The notes under the pieces were generated by a model. That model was not told the DNA's origin. It was given only the letters and a program-made list of their open reading frames with translations, and ran no database searches. From Tepidimonas sp. UBA997 (GTDB lineage: Bacteria; Pseudomonadota; Gammaproteobacteria; Burkholderiales; Burkholderiaceae_C): DNA of 37,878 bases. The position numbers and the translations under genes were made by a program. Location of the stretch: assembly GCA_002291945.1 (NCBI GenBank), contig DBAZ01000072.1:1-37878 (forward strand). Direction: 5' to 3'. Every line of letters starts with the position of its first letter. The stretch's first letter is position 1. This document shows positions 7,682 to 17,260 of this stretch, in pieces.

Positions 7682-8088
7682 GGCAGACTCCTCAAAAACT
7701 GTTCCAGGATGATGCAGGCGGCCGCCGCGTCGGCGTCCTTGGCCCCGAGGCTGTGCGCTTCGGTGGTGCTGTAGCGTTCATCCACTTCATACACGACGAT
7801 GTTGAAACGGCCGTGAAGCTGGCGCGCGAATGTGCGTGCGCGGGCGGTGTTTTCATGAGCCGCCCCATCGGGATGAGTGGGAACGCCGACCACCAGCGCA
7901 TCGGGTTGCCATTCTTTGAGCCGTGCGGCCACTTGGGCAAAACGGGCGTCGCCCTCGGCACGGATGGTGGCCTGCGGGGTGGCCGTGCGGGTGATGCGGT
8001 TGCCGCTGGCGACGCCGGTTCGCTTCAGGCCAAAGTCCAGCGCCAGAAAGGTCTGGTGCGCCAGCGGCACGGCCAGCGTCGTCGTCAT
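7678..8088 (-). CDS. ruvX: Putative pre-16S rRNA nuclease / Holliday junction resolvase-like protein YqgF (RuvX)
   Basis: 136 residues with an RNase H-like fold. The first acidic strand reads ALDFGLKRTGVA, followed by VGVPTHPDG, then YEVDERYSTTEA and a final AKDADAAAACIILEQFL, which match the YqgF family in order and spacing. In E. coli YqgF processes the 5' end of 16S rRNA. The ATG at 8088 overlaps the yqgE stop (ATGA, 4 bp). The longer upstream frame to 8415 lies inside yqgE and is not used. yqgE-yqgF-pyrR/pyrB is a widely conserved order in Proteobacteria. Confidence 0.95.
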   Translation of the reverse strand: MTTTLAVPLAHQTFLALDFGLKRTGVASGNRITRTATPQATIRAEGDARFAQVAARLKEWQPDALVVGVPTHPDGAAHENTARARTFARQLHGRFNIVVYEVDERYSTTEAHSLGAKDADAAAACIILEQFLRSLP

Positions 8089-8810
8089 GCGTGCCCCGAG
8101 CCCGGTGCCAACATCCACGATTGCAGCCCGAGCAGCCCCATCGCTTTTTCGTAGCGCTGCTCCACCGGGGTGTCGAAAATCAGATGCGGCTGGGCCGCGA
8201 CCGTGAGCCAACTGTTTTCCGAGATTTCCGACTCCAACTGCCCCTCCCCCCAAGACGCATAGCCCAAGGTCAGCAAGACCTTGCGCGGGCCGTGGCCCGA
8301 CGACAGCGCCTCCAGCACATCGCGCGAGGTGGTCATTTCCAGGCCGTCGGGCATACGCAGGGTCGCGGCATAGGCCGATGGCCGGTTCGGCAGCGAGTCC
8401 GTCGCGCCCTCGCAAGCCTGCTCGAACTCCGCCGCGTCGGGCTGGTCGCCCTCCAAGCCCGCCAGCGCCTCCCGGATGGCGCGTGCCACCGCCGGGGGGG
8501 TTTGGTCGGCCCCCACCGCTTGGGCCTCACCCATGGCCTCGTGCAGCACAAAGCCGCGTTCGGTCTGCAGCGGCCCGCCATGAAAAACCGGCATCGCGGC
8601 GAGTTCGGGCCGCCGCAGCGGCAGGTCCACTTTTTCGAACAGATCGGCCACCGTCATGGAGCTGGGCTTGTTGATGATCAGCCCCAACGCACCCTGGGGC
8701 GTGTGCTCGCACACATAAACCACGCTGCGACCAAACAGCTCGTCGCCAAGTTCCGGCATGGCGATCAGGAAGTGGTGAGTGAAATTGGTCGAGGGCGCAT
8801 CCGTGCTCAT
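8085..8810 (-). CDS. yqgE: YqgE/AlgH family protein (UPF0301)
   Basis: 241 residues, somewhat longer than the roughly 185-190 of E. coli YqgE; the extra length is an acidic, Ala-rich insert around residues 95-140. Family motifs are clear: FLIAMP near the start, VVYVCEHTPQGALGLIINKP, FHGGPLQTERGFVLH and GYASWGEGQLESEI. The molecular function is unknown; it is conserved beside yqgF. The ATG is at 8810. No good ribosome binding site precedes it, and a TAAAAT box sits 6 bp upstream, so it might be translated from a leaderless message, or read through from the SemiSWEET gene 40 bp upstream. Confidence 0.93.
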   Translation of the reverse strand: MSTDAPSTNFTHHFLIAMPELGDELFGRSVVYVCEHTPQGALGLIINKPSSMTVADLFEKVDLPLRRPELAAMPVFHGGPLQTERGFVLHEAMGEAQAVGADQTPPAVARAIREALAGLEGDQPDAAEFEQACEGATDSLPNRPSAYAATLRMPDGLEMTTSRDVLEALSSGHGPRKVLLTLGYASWGEGQLESEISENSWLTVAAQPHLIFDTPVEQRYEKAMGLLGLQSWMLAPGSGHA

Positions 8811-8850
8811 GCCCCGATTTTAGTGGACGGACCCAGTCAGAACCACCCCT

Positions 8851-9120
8851 TCAACGGGCTGATGCCACGCGACCCCAACGAATGCGCATGAACAGGATCA
8901 GCAAGGCCAGGGTGAGCGTGACGGCGTTGGCCAGGATCAAGGGCCACGCACCCAGCAGCAGGCCATAGACCAACCAGAGCCCGACTCCGGTGGTGAACAC
9001 CGCGTACATCAGCAAGGAAATTCCACTGACGTCCCGGGTGCGCCAGATCTTCCAGACTTGCGGCACGAAACTGACCGTCGTGAGGACGGCGGCAACGGTT
9101 CCAATCAGATCAGGAGACAT
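8851..9120 (-). CDS. SemiSWEET-type small sugar transporter (PQ-loop/MtN3 family)
   Basis: 89 residues in three predicted membrane helices (about 5-22, 35-57 and 61-80), the triple-helix unit of SemiSWEET proteins that dimerise to make a sugar pore. The PQ motif appears as VPQVWKIWRTRD, followed by GISLLMYAVFTTGVGLWLVYG, both typical. The start is ATG at 9120, giving MSPDLIG. It lies on the same strand as the yqgE operon, 40 bp upstream, and 45 bp downstream of an ABC binding-protein gene, so it may be cotranscribed with either. The substrate is not predictable from sequence. Confidence 0.87.
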   Translation of the reverse strand: MSPDLIGTVAAVLTTVSFVPQVWKIWRTRDVSGISLLMYAVFTTGVGLWLVYGLLLGAWPLILANAVTLTLALLILFMRIRWGRVASAR

Positions 9121-9165
9121 AGGGGCATTCGCCGCGTGTCAAAGCAGGCCGATTCGTGAAAACGA

Positions 9166-10368
9166 CTACCGGTTGCGCTGCACTCGCAAGTTTCTGCGGG
9201 CGTCCTCCGGATAGGCGAACGTCACCCGCCCTCCCTGGACTTTGCCCATGACCAGCATATTGGGGGTGATGGCGTCTTTGTTGTCCAGGCTCCAGGGGCG
9301 GTCGAACGTCGCGACCACGCCAAAGTAGACGCGAGGAATGTTCTCCAGCGCCCGCTTGACCACCGGCCCTGAGAACCGGCCATCCCGCACACTGAACAAG
9401 GCGTACATGAGCAAATAAGTGGCGTCGTACGCCTGTGCAGCGACCATCGGCACTCGGATCGCCTGGTTGAATTGGCGGTCATAGGCAGTCAGGAAAGCCG
9501 CCCGACGGACGTTGCTGGGCTCGGCGATGAAGGTTTGAGCCATCAGAGCCCCTTCGGCCGCCGCTCCAGCCCCTTCAATAAAGAAAGGAAAGGACAGCGT
9601 AAAGCCTCCCACCTGGGGAACATTCCAGTCCAGACTGCGCCGACCCTTGGCTATCACCGCGTTCTCTGGCCCGACGGTGATGCTGTAAATGACGTTCGCG
9701 CCGGCTGTTCGAGCAGCACGCAGTTCATTGCTCAGGTCGGTCACGCCCAGCGGAAAACGCGTCACATGGACTGGCGACAAGCCCCGGGCCGTCAGCGCGG
9801 CCTGTAGATCGATCAGCCCGGCATCACCGAACCCGGTGGTATCGGCAAAAATGGCCACACGAGTCCAGCCACGACGGACCAGATCATCGACCACAAAGGG
9901 CGACTGGATGGCATCGCGGGCCTGAATGCGGAATAAATAGCTTTCGGGCGCAGGAATGGTGGCCGTCAACGGCGTTCCTGCCGAGCAAGGCACGATCAGG
10001 GGCAATTGGGCACGCTGGAATACCTCCAGAGAGCGCATGGCCACGCCCGTGTTACAAAACCCGATGGCGGCGACCACGCCGGCAGCCGCCAACTCCTCCG
10101 ATCGCTGTCGCCCCACCTCGTTGTTGCCCTCATCGTCCTTGATGACGAGTTCAAGGGGGCGCCCCATGTACCCCCCCACGGCATTGATCTCGTTGACGGC
10201 CAGCTTGACGCCATTGAGCATCGGAATACCAAAATCTGAAGAAGGCCCGCTGAAAGGACCGATCACGCCAACGCGCAATGGCTGGGCTGAGTGAGCCGCC
10301 AACGGCAGCATGGCCAGCATGAACAAAGCACTCAGCCAACCCATCGAAAACCGGAACAGACTTTTCAT
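9166..10368 (-). CDS. ABC transporter substrate-binding protein, branched-chain amino acid/amide type (orphan)
   Basis: 400 residues. ATG at 10368 is preceded by AGGAA 6 bp upstream and opens a Sec signal peptide (about 1-28, with a likely cut after AHSA). The mature protein starts QPLRVGVIGPFSGPSSDFG, the first strand of a type I periplasmic binding fold, and AFNQ/AQAYDATYLLMYAL-type features follow towards the C-terminus. Unlike the binding protein at 720-1952 it has no lipobox and no permease or ATPase genes beside it. It must either serve a transporter encoded elsewhere or act as a sensor. The photolyase gene is divergent across 216 bp. Confidence 0.85.
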   Translation of the reverse strand: MKSLFRFSMGWLSALFMLAMLPLAAHSAQPLRVGVIGPFSGPSSDFGIPMLNGVKLAVNEINAVGGYMGRPLELVIKDDEGNNEVGRQRSEELAAAGVVAAIGFCNTGVAMRSLEVFQRAQLPLIVPCSAGTPLTATIPAPESYLFRIQARDAIQSPFVVDDLVRRGWTRVAIFADTTGFGDAGLIDLQAALTARGLSPVHVTRFPLGVTDLSNELRAARTAGANVIYSITVGPENAVIAKGRRSLDWNVPQVGGFTLSFPFFIEGAGAAAEGALMAQTFIAEPSNVRRAAFLTAYDRQFNQAIRVPMVAAQAYDATYLLMYALFSVRDGRFSGPVVKRALENIPRVYFGVVATFDRPWSLDNKDAITPNMLVMGKVQGGRVTFAYPEDARRNLRVQRNR

Positions 10369-10584
10369 GACATTCCTGGGTGCAAAAAAGCCAACAGCAC
10401 GGTGCCGCCCATGCGCGAAAGCCATGAGACGTGGAGGCTCATCATAACCAATTCACAGGGTCTTTGGATTGGGCCTTTTCACTTTCACGCAGCGCCATTC
10501 GCCATCGATAATGGATGCTCACATGGGGCGCTGCCCTATGCAGGATGATCGAGCTCCCAATCGACTCAACCCCCACTCGACCTC
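10369..10584. promoter_or_regulatory. Divergent intergenic region, binding-protein gene / photolyase
   Basis: This 216-bp region must contain both promoters. I found no confident -35/-10 pair and no Shine-Dalgarno for the photolyase ATG at 10585. An imperfect palindrome CCAT-CGATA-ATGG (near 10502-10514) is the only symmetry noted. Confidence 0.3.
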
Positions 10585-12087
10585 ATGCACGCCAAGACTT
10601 TCTACCCTTCCGGACTGATGTGGTTCAGGCGCGATCTTCGGGCGCAGGACAATGCGGCCTTGTATCAGGCGCTGAAACACGCCGGCAAAGTATGGTGTGT
10701 CTTCGTTTTCGACACCGGCATCACCACCCCGTTGCTGGATCGCGGACTGAAGTCTGACCGACGTGTGGAGTTCATCCTGGAAAGCCTGAAGGACCTGGAT
10801 GAGCAACTCAGCGCAATGGGTCTGTCTTGCGGCGTTGAAAGGACCCGCCTGATGATTCTGCATGGGTCAGCCAGAGAATTGATTCCCCAACTGGCCGCGA
10901 AACTGGGCGTCCAGGCGGTTTTCGCCAACCACGATGACGATCCATACGCCAAGTCACGCGATGCAGCCGTTCTAGGGGCCTTGGCGCATCAAGGCGTGAG
11001 CTTTCAAACCTTCAAAGACCATGTGATTTTCGAGCGCAAGGAAATCCTGACCCAGCAAGGCCGCCCATTCACCGTTTTTACCCCTTACAAGCATGCCTGG
11101 CTCAAGTCACTCAAGGAAAGTCATCTCAAGTCGATGCCTGTGGAAACCGCGGCCAGCCACCTCGCCCCCGCGCCGACGTCTTTAAGCACCGGCATACCCA
11201 GCATCGAAGCACTCGGCTTTGCACCCACCAATCTGAAAGAACTCCCCATCCAGACGGGCAGCCGAGGCGCTGAAGCCACCTTCGAGTCGTTTGTGGAACG
11301 GATCGATCAGTACCATCTGACACGCGATTTTCCGGGTGTGAAGGGGCCCAGTTATCTGAGCGTGCATCTGCGATTTGGAACCATCAGCACCCGAAAAGTC
11401 GCGCGTGTTGCCTATGGCATGCATTTGCACGGAATGCCGGGGGCCACCTGCTGGCTCAATGAATTGATCTGGCGTGACTTTTATCACCAGATACTGGCCA
11501 ACTTTCCCCATGCCGTATCAGCCGCCTTCAAGCCGGCATACGATTCGATTCCATGGGAGAAAGGCCGACATGCCGACAAGCGCTTGACCGCCTGGTGCAC
11601 GGGCAAGACCGGCTACCCTCTGGTGGACGCAGCCATGCATCAGTTGAACCAGACCGGGTACATGCACAACCGCTTGCGCATGGTGGTTGCCAGTTTCCTG
11701 ACCAAAGACCTGGGGCTGGACTGGCGACTGGGGGAGCAGTATTTCGCCGACCACCTGATCGATTTCGACCTCGCGGCCAACAATGGGGGCTGGCAATGGG
11801 CTGCCTCCAGCGGGTGCGATGCCCAGCCTTACTTCCGGATTTTCAACCCGGTCAGCCAGAGCCAGCAATTCGACCCGCAAGGCAAGTTCATTCGGCGCTA
11901 CCTCCCGGTGCTAGCTGGTTTACCCACCCATGCCCTGCATGCCCCCTGGCTTGCCAAGCCTGTGGAGTTGGCCTCTGCAGGGGTAGAACTGGGTCAAAAC
12001 TACCCACACCCCATCATCGACCACGCCCTGGCACGTACCCAGACGCTGGAGCGCTACGCGGTCGTTAAAAACAAGACCGGTCCGTAG
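10585..12087 (+). CDS. phrB: Deoxyribodipyrimidine photo-lyase (class I photolyase/cryptochrome family)
   Basis: 500 residues. The N-terminal antenna-chromophore domain opens LMWFRRDLRAQDN. The C-terminal FAD domain has the expected order: TRDFPGVKGPSYLSVHLRFG, then ELIWRDFYHQI, then GYPLVDAAMHQLNQTGYMHNR, then NNGGWQWAASSGCDAQPYFRIFNP. The tryptophans of the electron-transfer chain (in DWRLGEQYF and GGWQW) are retained, and the Asn of NNGGW is present. These are features of light-driven cyclobutane pyrimidine dimer repair enzymes. The start is ATG at 10585; ATG at 10618 (MWFRRDL) is the alternative. It ends 3 bp from the convergent chemosensory kinase gene with no terminator between them. 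A cryptochrome-like signalling role is less likely but cannot be excluded from sequence alone. Confidence 0.93.
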   Translation: MHAKTFYPSGLMWFRRDLRAQDNAALYQALKHAGKVWCVFVFDTGITTPLLDRGLKSDRRVEFILESLKDLDEQLSAMGLSCGVERTRLMILHGSARELIPQLAAKLGVQAVFANHDDDPYAKSRDAAVLGALAHQGVSFQTFKDHVIFERKEILTQQGRPFTVFTPYKHAWLKSLKESHLKSMPVETAASHLAPAPTSLSTGIPSIEALGFAPTNLKELPIQTGSRGAEATFESFVERIDQYHLTRDFPGVKGPSYLSVHLRFGTISTRKVARVAYGMHLHGMPGATCWLNELIWRDFYHQILANFPHAVSAAFKPAYDSIPWEKGRHADKRLTAWCTGKTGYPLVDAAMHQLNQTGYMHNRLRMVVASFLTKDLGLDWRLGEQYFADHLIDFDLAANNGGWQWAASSGCDAQPYFRIFNPVSQSQQFDPQGKFIRRYLPVLAGLPTHALHAPWLAKPVELASAGVELGQNYPHPIIDHALARTQTLERYAVVKNKTGP

Positions 12088-12090
12088 GCG

Positions 12091-15000
12091 TCAAGCCTGG
12101 TGAGTGGCCAGGCGCACATGGCCTTCAATGATTGCCAGCAATTCCTCCTCCACATAGGGTTTGCCCAGATAGTGGTTCACCCCCAGGCTGCGGGCGTGAT
12201 CCCAATGTTTTTCGGCGAGCCGCGAGGTGATCATCACCACCGGAATGGACTGCGTCTGGGGTTCATTGCGCAGATGCTGGACCAATTCAAAACCGTCCAT
12301 ACGCGGCATCTCGATGTCACACAGCACGACCAACGGCTGCTCTTGCGCAATCAGATCCAGCGCCTGCACCCCGTCGGCAGCCAGGCTGACCCGGTAGCCT
12401 TCTCGCTTGAGCAAACGTTGGGTCACGCGCCGGACGGTGATCGAATCGTCCACCACCAGGATCAAGGGAGCCTGCGCGACCAGCCCGGCATCGGCGGCGA
12501 CAGACCGCTCGGCGGGCGGCGCCATGGCAACACCGCGCTGTGCTTTCCAGGCGCGTGCCGACGGGCCATAGACGGCGGCCAGTGTCACCGGGTTGTAAAT
12601 CAGGGCCACAGCCCCCGAGGCGAGCACGGTGGCACCCGTCAGGCCGGGCAACTGTGACAACTGAGGCCCCATGGCCTTCACCACGATTTCCTGATGACCC
12701 AGCACTTCATCGACATGACAGGCCAGGCGCTGACCCGCCACCAGGCATTCGATGACGGACCAGTATTTGGCGTCCACGCCCTGTATATCGGTGCTTTCGG
12801 GCGATTGGGCCAGCAGACCGCCCGCCCAGTAAAACGGCATGTCGGCCGAGTCGGTTGCCCACTGACCCGTCTGATAGGCTATCGTCAACTCGGGGGCACG
12901 GACCCGACGAACGTGCTCGATCCAGGGCGAGGGCACCCCAAACACCAGAGTCCCCACCCGCAGCATGACGACCTGGGTCACCGCCGTGCTCAAGGGCACC
13001 ACCAATTTGAATACCGTCCCGCCGGTTTCATGCGGATGGTTTTCGATCCGACCGCCCAGATCCATCACTTCCGTGCGGACGACATCAAGACCGATGCCGC
13101 GTCCAGCCACTTCCGTCACCTCGCTGGCAGTGGACATGCCGGAGGTAAAAATCAACCGCCCTGCGTCGTCGCCGCTGAATGGGGCATCTGCCGCGTGCAG
13201 GCCCAGGGCAATCGCACGCTGCCGTATCCGCTCCACATCCAGACCGGCACCGTCGTCAGACAGGACCACGCAAAGGTCGTTGGCCTGCACCGACAAGGCA
13301 ATACGAATCTGCCCCAGTTCTGACTTGCCCTTGAGCAGGCGCACTGCAGGCGTTTCAATGCCGTGCACCACCGCGTTGCGCAGCAAGTGCTCCAGTGCCG
13401 GGGTCAGTTTTTCCAGGACGGCCCGATCCACCTCGACCTCCTGCTGATCAATGACCAACTCCACCTGCTTACCCCCAGCTTCGGCGGACTGCCGCACTAG
13501 TCGCTGCAGGCGCTCCTGAATGGTGTCAAACGCCACCAGGCGGGTGCGAAGCAGGCCGCGCTGCAACTCTCGGGTCAGGTGCGTCTGGGTCACCAGGTTG
13601 CCTTCCACCGAGTCCACAGAACGCTTGAGGGTTTGCTGGACCGTGGCCACGTCGTTGACGGACTCAGCCAGGAGGCGCGTCAATTCCTGAACGCGCGTGT
13701 AGCGATCAAATTCCAGCGGGTCAAAGCGGGGATCGGCCTCTCGACTTTGCGCGATCCGGGACTGCATTTGAGATTCCGTCTGCACCTCCAGGTCCCTGAG
13801 CTGGGCACGCATGCGGTCAATGTTGCTGCTCATGTCCCTGAAGGACTGCCGCAGCGCACGGACATCGTTCTCGAGCCGGGTGCGCGCGATGAGCAGATCG
13901 CCGGTCTGGGTCATCAGTTGATCCAGCAGTTGGGCCCTGACACGGACCGTACCGGCGGATGCTGTCGCCAGATCTGCAGCCACCCACCGGCTGGCGGGTG
14001 GCTGCAGATCCTGGGTCGACTCGGCGGGGGCGGACGACGCGGCCGGGCTGAGGATCTGCCCCTGCGGTTCGGAGGGGGCCAGGGAACGACGCAACGCATC
14101 CAGGGCCGCAACGATCACATCCAGTTGGCTCTGAAGCGCCGCAATGGCGCTGGCCGCAGGCACCTCCGGGAGCGACAGGATCGCGCTTTCCAGATGGTGG
14201 GCCTGATCTCCCAGGCTGAGCAGGCCCGCCAGGCGTGAACTGCCTTTGAGCGTGTGCAGATTGCGCAACATTTCCGCGCGGGCGGTGGTGTTTTCAGGCC
14301 AGGCCAGCCATTGCCGTGTGGCTGCCGAGAGTTTTGGCAGAAGCTCATAGGCCTCGTCAAGAAACACGGCGAGCAAATCGGCTTCCAGTGGATCCGGGGC
14401 GGACGGCACGGACGACGCGGACGCCACAACGTCTGCCTGTAGGCTCGGCGGCGGCCGTGGTGGCTCCTGAGACGGCGGCGCTGGGTCTTGAGCAGGATGG
14501 AATGCCATGGCCTCCAGCGCGGCGATGGCATCCGGGTCGGGTTCACGCAGGAAACCGGCTGCGAATTGGTGCAGCAGTTCCCGAATGAGATCGGCGGCCG
14601 ATACCCAGTGGTCCGCTTGCGCCTCCGAGACCCTGGCAGGCGGGTTCGCCGTGATGGCGCGATCCAGCGCATGTTCCAGAGAACGCGCCAACTGCGAGAG
14701 GCCCAGGTAGCCCACCGTAGCTGCTCCACCAGCCAGTGAGTGCGCCCAGACGGACACATTGTCAGGCAACGGCTCATGCATGGCCAGACGCCATTCGGAC
14801 AAGTCTTGACCGAGACGCCTGGACCATTCGTCTGCTTCATGGATAAAAACGTTGTAGAGCTCCAAACCGACCTTGAGAGGCCCGATCAGCTTAACGGCTT
14901 CCTCCAGAATCGGAATCTCAGGCAGATCATCCGGCAGATCGACGACCTCACTGAGCAACGGCGGCTCCGTTTCCTTCACACCCGAAGGCAGCGACGGGAT

Positions 15001-17250
15001 CGGTTCATAACGCCCCTCTAAGCGCAGCGCATCGGCACTAGACCGGATGGACACGGGTGATCGCTGGTCGCGTGTAGGCTGCCCTTCGTCCAGTTCAACG
15101 ACCCAATCTTGCAGATACGCCAAGGCCTGCTGGCTGAGTCCCAGCAACTCAGGATCGGCGTGCTTCTGGTCGGCCAGCCATGCGTTGAGCAGTTGTTCCA
15201 TGGCCCAGGCAGCCTCGCCCAGATCAGCCAGCCCAACCATGCGAGCGCTGCCTTTGAGGGTATGGAAGCAACGGCGCAAAGCCGTCAGTTCAGACAAGCG
15301 GTCAGGCTGCTGGCGCAAAATGCCCAGCGTGGTATCGGCGCCCTCAAAAACACCGCGAGCCTCATCGATGAAAATGGACAACAGGTCCTGCTCCTCCTCT
15401 TGAGCAACGGCTTCTTGCGGCAGCTCAACTGGTGCAGGGAGTGTGGACTCGATCCTCTCGGTGACTCCAAGCTGAGGCTCCGCTTCTTGCAAGACGGGCT
15501 CCGGATTGAACTCGAACGGCTCTGGAGTCACGCTGACCAGGCAACCGGCAGCCTCGTCAAACATGAAATGGCTGCGGGCCCACTCCGGCTGTCGGGCAAA
15601 GGTGTCCAGCATCCAGCCCAGTGCGGTGACGTTGCTGCTGAGCCTCTGGGCCGCCACATGCAACACCCCACTATCGACGGCATGCACCCCAGACGGCTGC
15701 AACATGCCCTGAACCGATTCAATCGCTCGGCGTGCTTGCGGCAAGTCCAGCAACATGGCGATGCCACCCATGGCTTCCAGGCGGCGGTGCAGGGTTTCGA
15801 CCACCTGGGGGGGGACGGCCGATGGCCCACGGAACAAGTGGTCGAGCGTTTCTTCGACGGCGAACAATTCGGATTGCCACTGAGTCACGACCTGGACGAG
15901 CGTCGCCTGTTGACCGACCCGGCGGTACCGCTCGGTCATCCAGGCTTCAGGTTCGGGAACCGGCTGATCAGCCATCACCTGCCTGAGCCGGAATTCCAGC
16001 GTTTGCACCCGCCCCTCGGTGTCCGGATCCAGCGTATCGAAATCATCCAGTTCCGCCCCGAGAAGCAGCAAGCCGTTGGAGGCTTCCAACGCCAACCCTT
16101 GCGCAATGCCTTCCTGCTCCTGACAGACCTTCGCGACATCCGACCAGGCATCGCCCAGATGACCCCAGGCGGGCCGGGATGGCATGAACGCCTTCAAGCC
16201 TTGGATCAAGGGCTTGAGAGCGTTCTCGATGCTGGAGGCATGAACCGAGTCGGTTTCCGTCAGCACCGCCCATGACTGCTGTACCGCTTGCAGGCTCGAT
16301 TTCAGCGCCCGCAGTGCAGCCGGGTCATACGCACCGAGCAAGCGCACCTCCGGATCCCATGTCGGCACATCCTCCCATCCGTGGGCTTGCCACAAGGCTC
16401 GCAAATGAGCCTGCGCCGGATCGTGCGGGTCGGGTCGGACCTGAGAGGCCAGAAACAGCAAGTCGTGGGTATGACTCAGAAGACTTTGCGCGTCACCGTG
16501 CTGCAGTTGGGAGTATTGCAAGAGCACACTGGAGGCGGCACGCTTGACATACATGTCGCCCACCCGCTGCCCGGTGGCCACGGCCTCGAAGCAGCCGGCG
16601 GCGGCCGCCCAGAAACGACGAATCGCCGGGTCTGACGCGTGACGAGCCAGGCCGCCTGACAACTGCGACAGGGGCAGCGCGGCCAAAGGGTTGAGCGTTT
16701 TGACCACGTGCAAAACCAGTCGATCCATGTGGGCCCTCACGGCTCCACCGGGCTCATACACCTTACCCGTCGGCAACTCCACATCCGCATGGGCCTGCAA
16801 CCAGAGATCCGCAGGGTGGGTTCTGGATGCGCCGGCGAGCTGCTGCCAATCCCTGTAAGTGGGAAAAAGCGCCAGCTCATGCACGGGACGCGCCATCAGA
16901 ACGCGATCCAGATATTCCGACAAAGCGTGTGACCCCGACACAACCCCCTGAGCAAACCCGGGCGTCGCCAGCGCGGGCTTTTGCATCAAGCGTTGAATGG
17001 CCGCTTCCAGCGCTCGCAGCGTGCGCGCGGCCGCAGCTAGCTCCACCATGTCCAGCGCACCTGCGGCCTGATGCAACTGCTGGCGGACCCCCCTGAGCTC
17101 GGCCCCATCGACTTCGGCCAGGTCTGACTGGCGGGACTGATCGCTGTCGGCTACGAACTGGGCCACCGCATCGACGGTATCGGCCAGCGTCCGTTTCAGC
17201 TCATCCATGACCCAGGCCAGAGGCCCAAGATCGCGCAAGGGGGGATTCAC
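12091..17250 (-). CDS. pilL: Type IV pilus chemosensory hybrid histidine kinase, CheA-like (PilL/ChpA)
   Basis: 1719 residues. The start is GTG at 17250, 10 bp after the pilJ stop, with AAGG upstream; the frame extends further into pilJ but is not needed. Two canonical Hpt sites carry phosphorylatable His663 (FHTLKGSAR) and His999 (LHTLKGSSR). Three degenerate Hpt-like sites lie near His60 (LHQAAGAL), His488 (LHRRLEAMGG) and His837 (AHSLAGGAA). Then come the CheA core with the ATPase N-box (EHLLRNAVVHG, about 1287-1297), G boxes DDGAGLD and GRGIGLDVV, a CheW-like domain (about 1420-1570) and a receiver domain with Asp1645 (LCDIEMPRMDG) and Lys1697. This matches Pseudomonas ChpA, which controls twitching motility and surface sensing. 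It is the last gene of the pil-chp operon. Confidence 0.94.
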   Translation of the reverse strand: MNPPLRDLGPLAWVMDELKRTLADTVDAVAQFVADSDQSRQSDLAEVDGAELRGVRQQLHQAAGALDMVELAAAARTLRALEAAIQRLMQKPALATPGFAQGVVSGSHALSEYLDRVLMARPVHELALFPTYRDWQQLAGASRTHPADLWLQAHADVELPTGKVYEPGGAVRAHMDRLVLHVVKTLNPLAALPLSQLSGGLARHASDPAIRRFWAAAAGCFEAVATGQRVGDMYVKRAASSVLLQYSQLQHGDAQSLLSHTHDLLFLASQVRPDPHDPAQAHLRALWQAHGWEDVPTWDPEVRLLGAYDPAALRALKSSLQAVQQSWAVLTETDSVHASSIENALKPLIQGLKAFMPSRPAWGHLGDAWSDVAKVCQEQEGIAQGLALEASNGLLLLGAELDDFDTLDPDTEGRVQTLEFRLRQVMADQPVPEPEAWMTERYRRVGQQATLVQVVTQWQSELFAVEETLDHLFRGPSAVPPQVVETLHRRLEAMGGIAMLLDLPQARRAIESVQGMLQPSGVHAVDSGVLHVAAQRLSSNVTALGWMLDTFARQPEWARSHFMFDEAAGCLVSVTPEPFEFNPEPVLQEAEPQLGVTERIESTLPAPVELPQEAVAQEEEQDLLSIFIDEARGVFEGADTTLGILRQQPDRLSELTALRRCFHTLKGSARMVGLADLGEAAWAMEQLLNAWLADQKHADPELLGLSQQALAYLQDWVVELDEGQPTRDQRSPVSIRSSADALRLEGRYEPIPSLPSGVKETEPPLLSEVVDLPDDLPEIPILEEAVKLIGPLKVGLELYNVFIHEADEWSRRLGQDLSEWRLAMHEPLPDNVSVWAHSLAGGAATVGYLGLSQLARSLEHALDRAITANPPARVSEAQADHWVSAADLIRELLHQFAAGFLREPDPDAIAALEAMAFHPAQDPAPPSQEPPRPPPSLQADVVASASSVPSAPDPLEADLLAVFLDEAYELLPKLSAATRQWLAWPENTTARAEMLRNLHTLKGSSRLAGLLSLGDQAHHLESAILSLPEVPAASAIAALQSQLDVIVAALDALRRSLAPSEPQGQILSPAASSAPAESTQDLQPPASRWVAADLATASAGTVRVRAQLLDQLMTQTGDLLIARTRLENDVRALRQSFRDMSSNIDRMRAQLRDLEVQTESQMQSRIAQSREADPRFDPLEFDRYTRVQELTRLLAESVNDVATVQQTLKRSVDSVEGNLVTQTHLTRELQRGLLRTRLVAFDTIQERLQRLVRQSAEAGGKQVELVIDQQEVEVDRAVLEKLTPALEHLLRNAVVHGIETPAVRLLKGKSELGQIRIALSVQANDLCVVLSDDGAGLDVERIRQRAIALGLHAADAPFSGDDAGRLIFTSGMSTASEVTEVAGRGIGLDVVRTEVMDLGGRIENHPHETGGTVFKLVVPLSTAVTQVVMLRVGTLVFGVPSPWIEHVRRVRAPELTIAYQTGQWATDSADMPFYWAGGLLAQSPESTDIQGVDAKYWSVIECLVAGQRLACHVDEVLGHQEIVVKAMGPQLSQLPGLTGATVLASGAVALIYNPVTLAAVYGPSARAWKAQRGVAMAPPAERSVAADAGLVAQAPLILVVDDSITVRRVTQRLLKREGYRVSLAADGVQALDLIAQEQPLVVLCDIEMPRMDGFELVQHLRNEPQTQSIPVVMITSRLAEKHWDHARSLGVNHYLGKPYVEEELLAIIEGHVRLATHQA

Positions 17251-17260
17251 ATCCAACCTT

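Noticed and set aside
7682..8088. A PyrR-binding attenuator before the pyr genes
   Set aside because: pyrR overlaps ruvX by 4 bp and pyrB follows after 4 bp, so no leader exists to form anti-terminator structures.
11800..11850. Photolyase SGCD motif near the FAD site as a sign of cryptochrome function
   Set aside because: The Asn in NNGGW and the tryptophans are as in DNA photolyases, and Cys at this position occurs in ordinary photolyases as far as I recall.
15109..16275. Long plus-strand frames inside pilL, including one of 388 codons
   Set aside because: They lie antisense to a continuous 1719-residue kinase with domains throughout, and have low-complexity translations.
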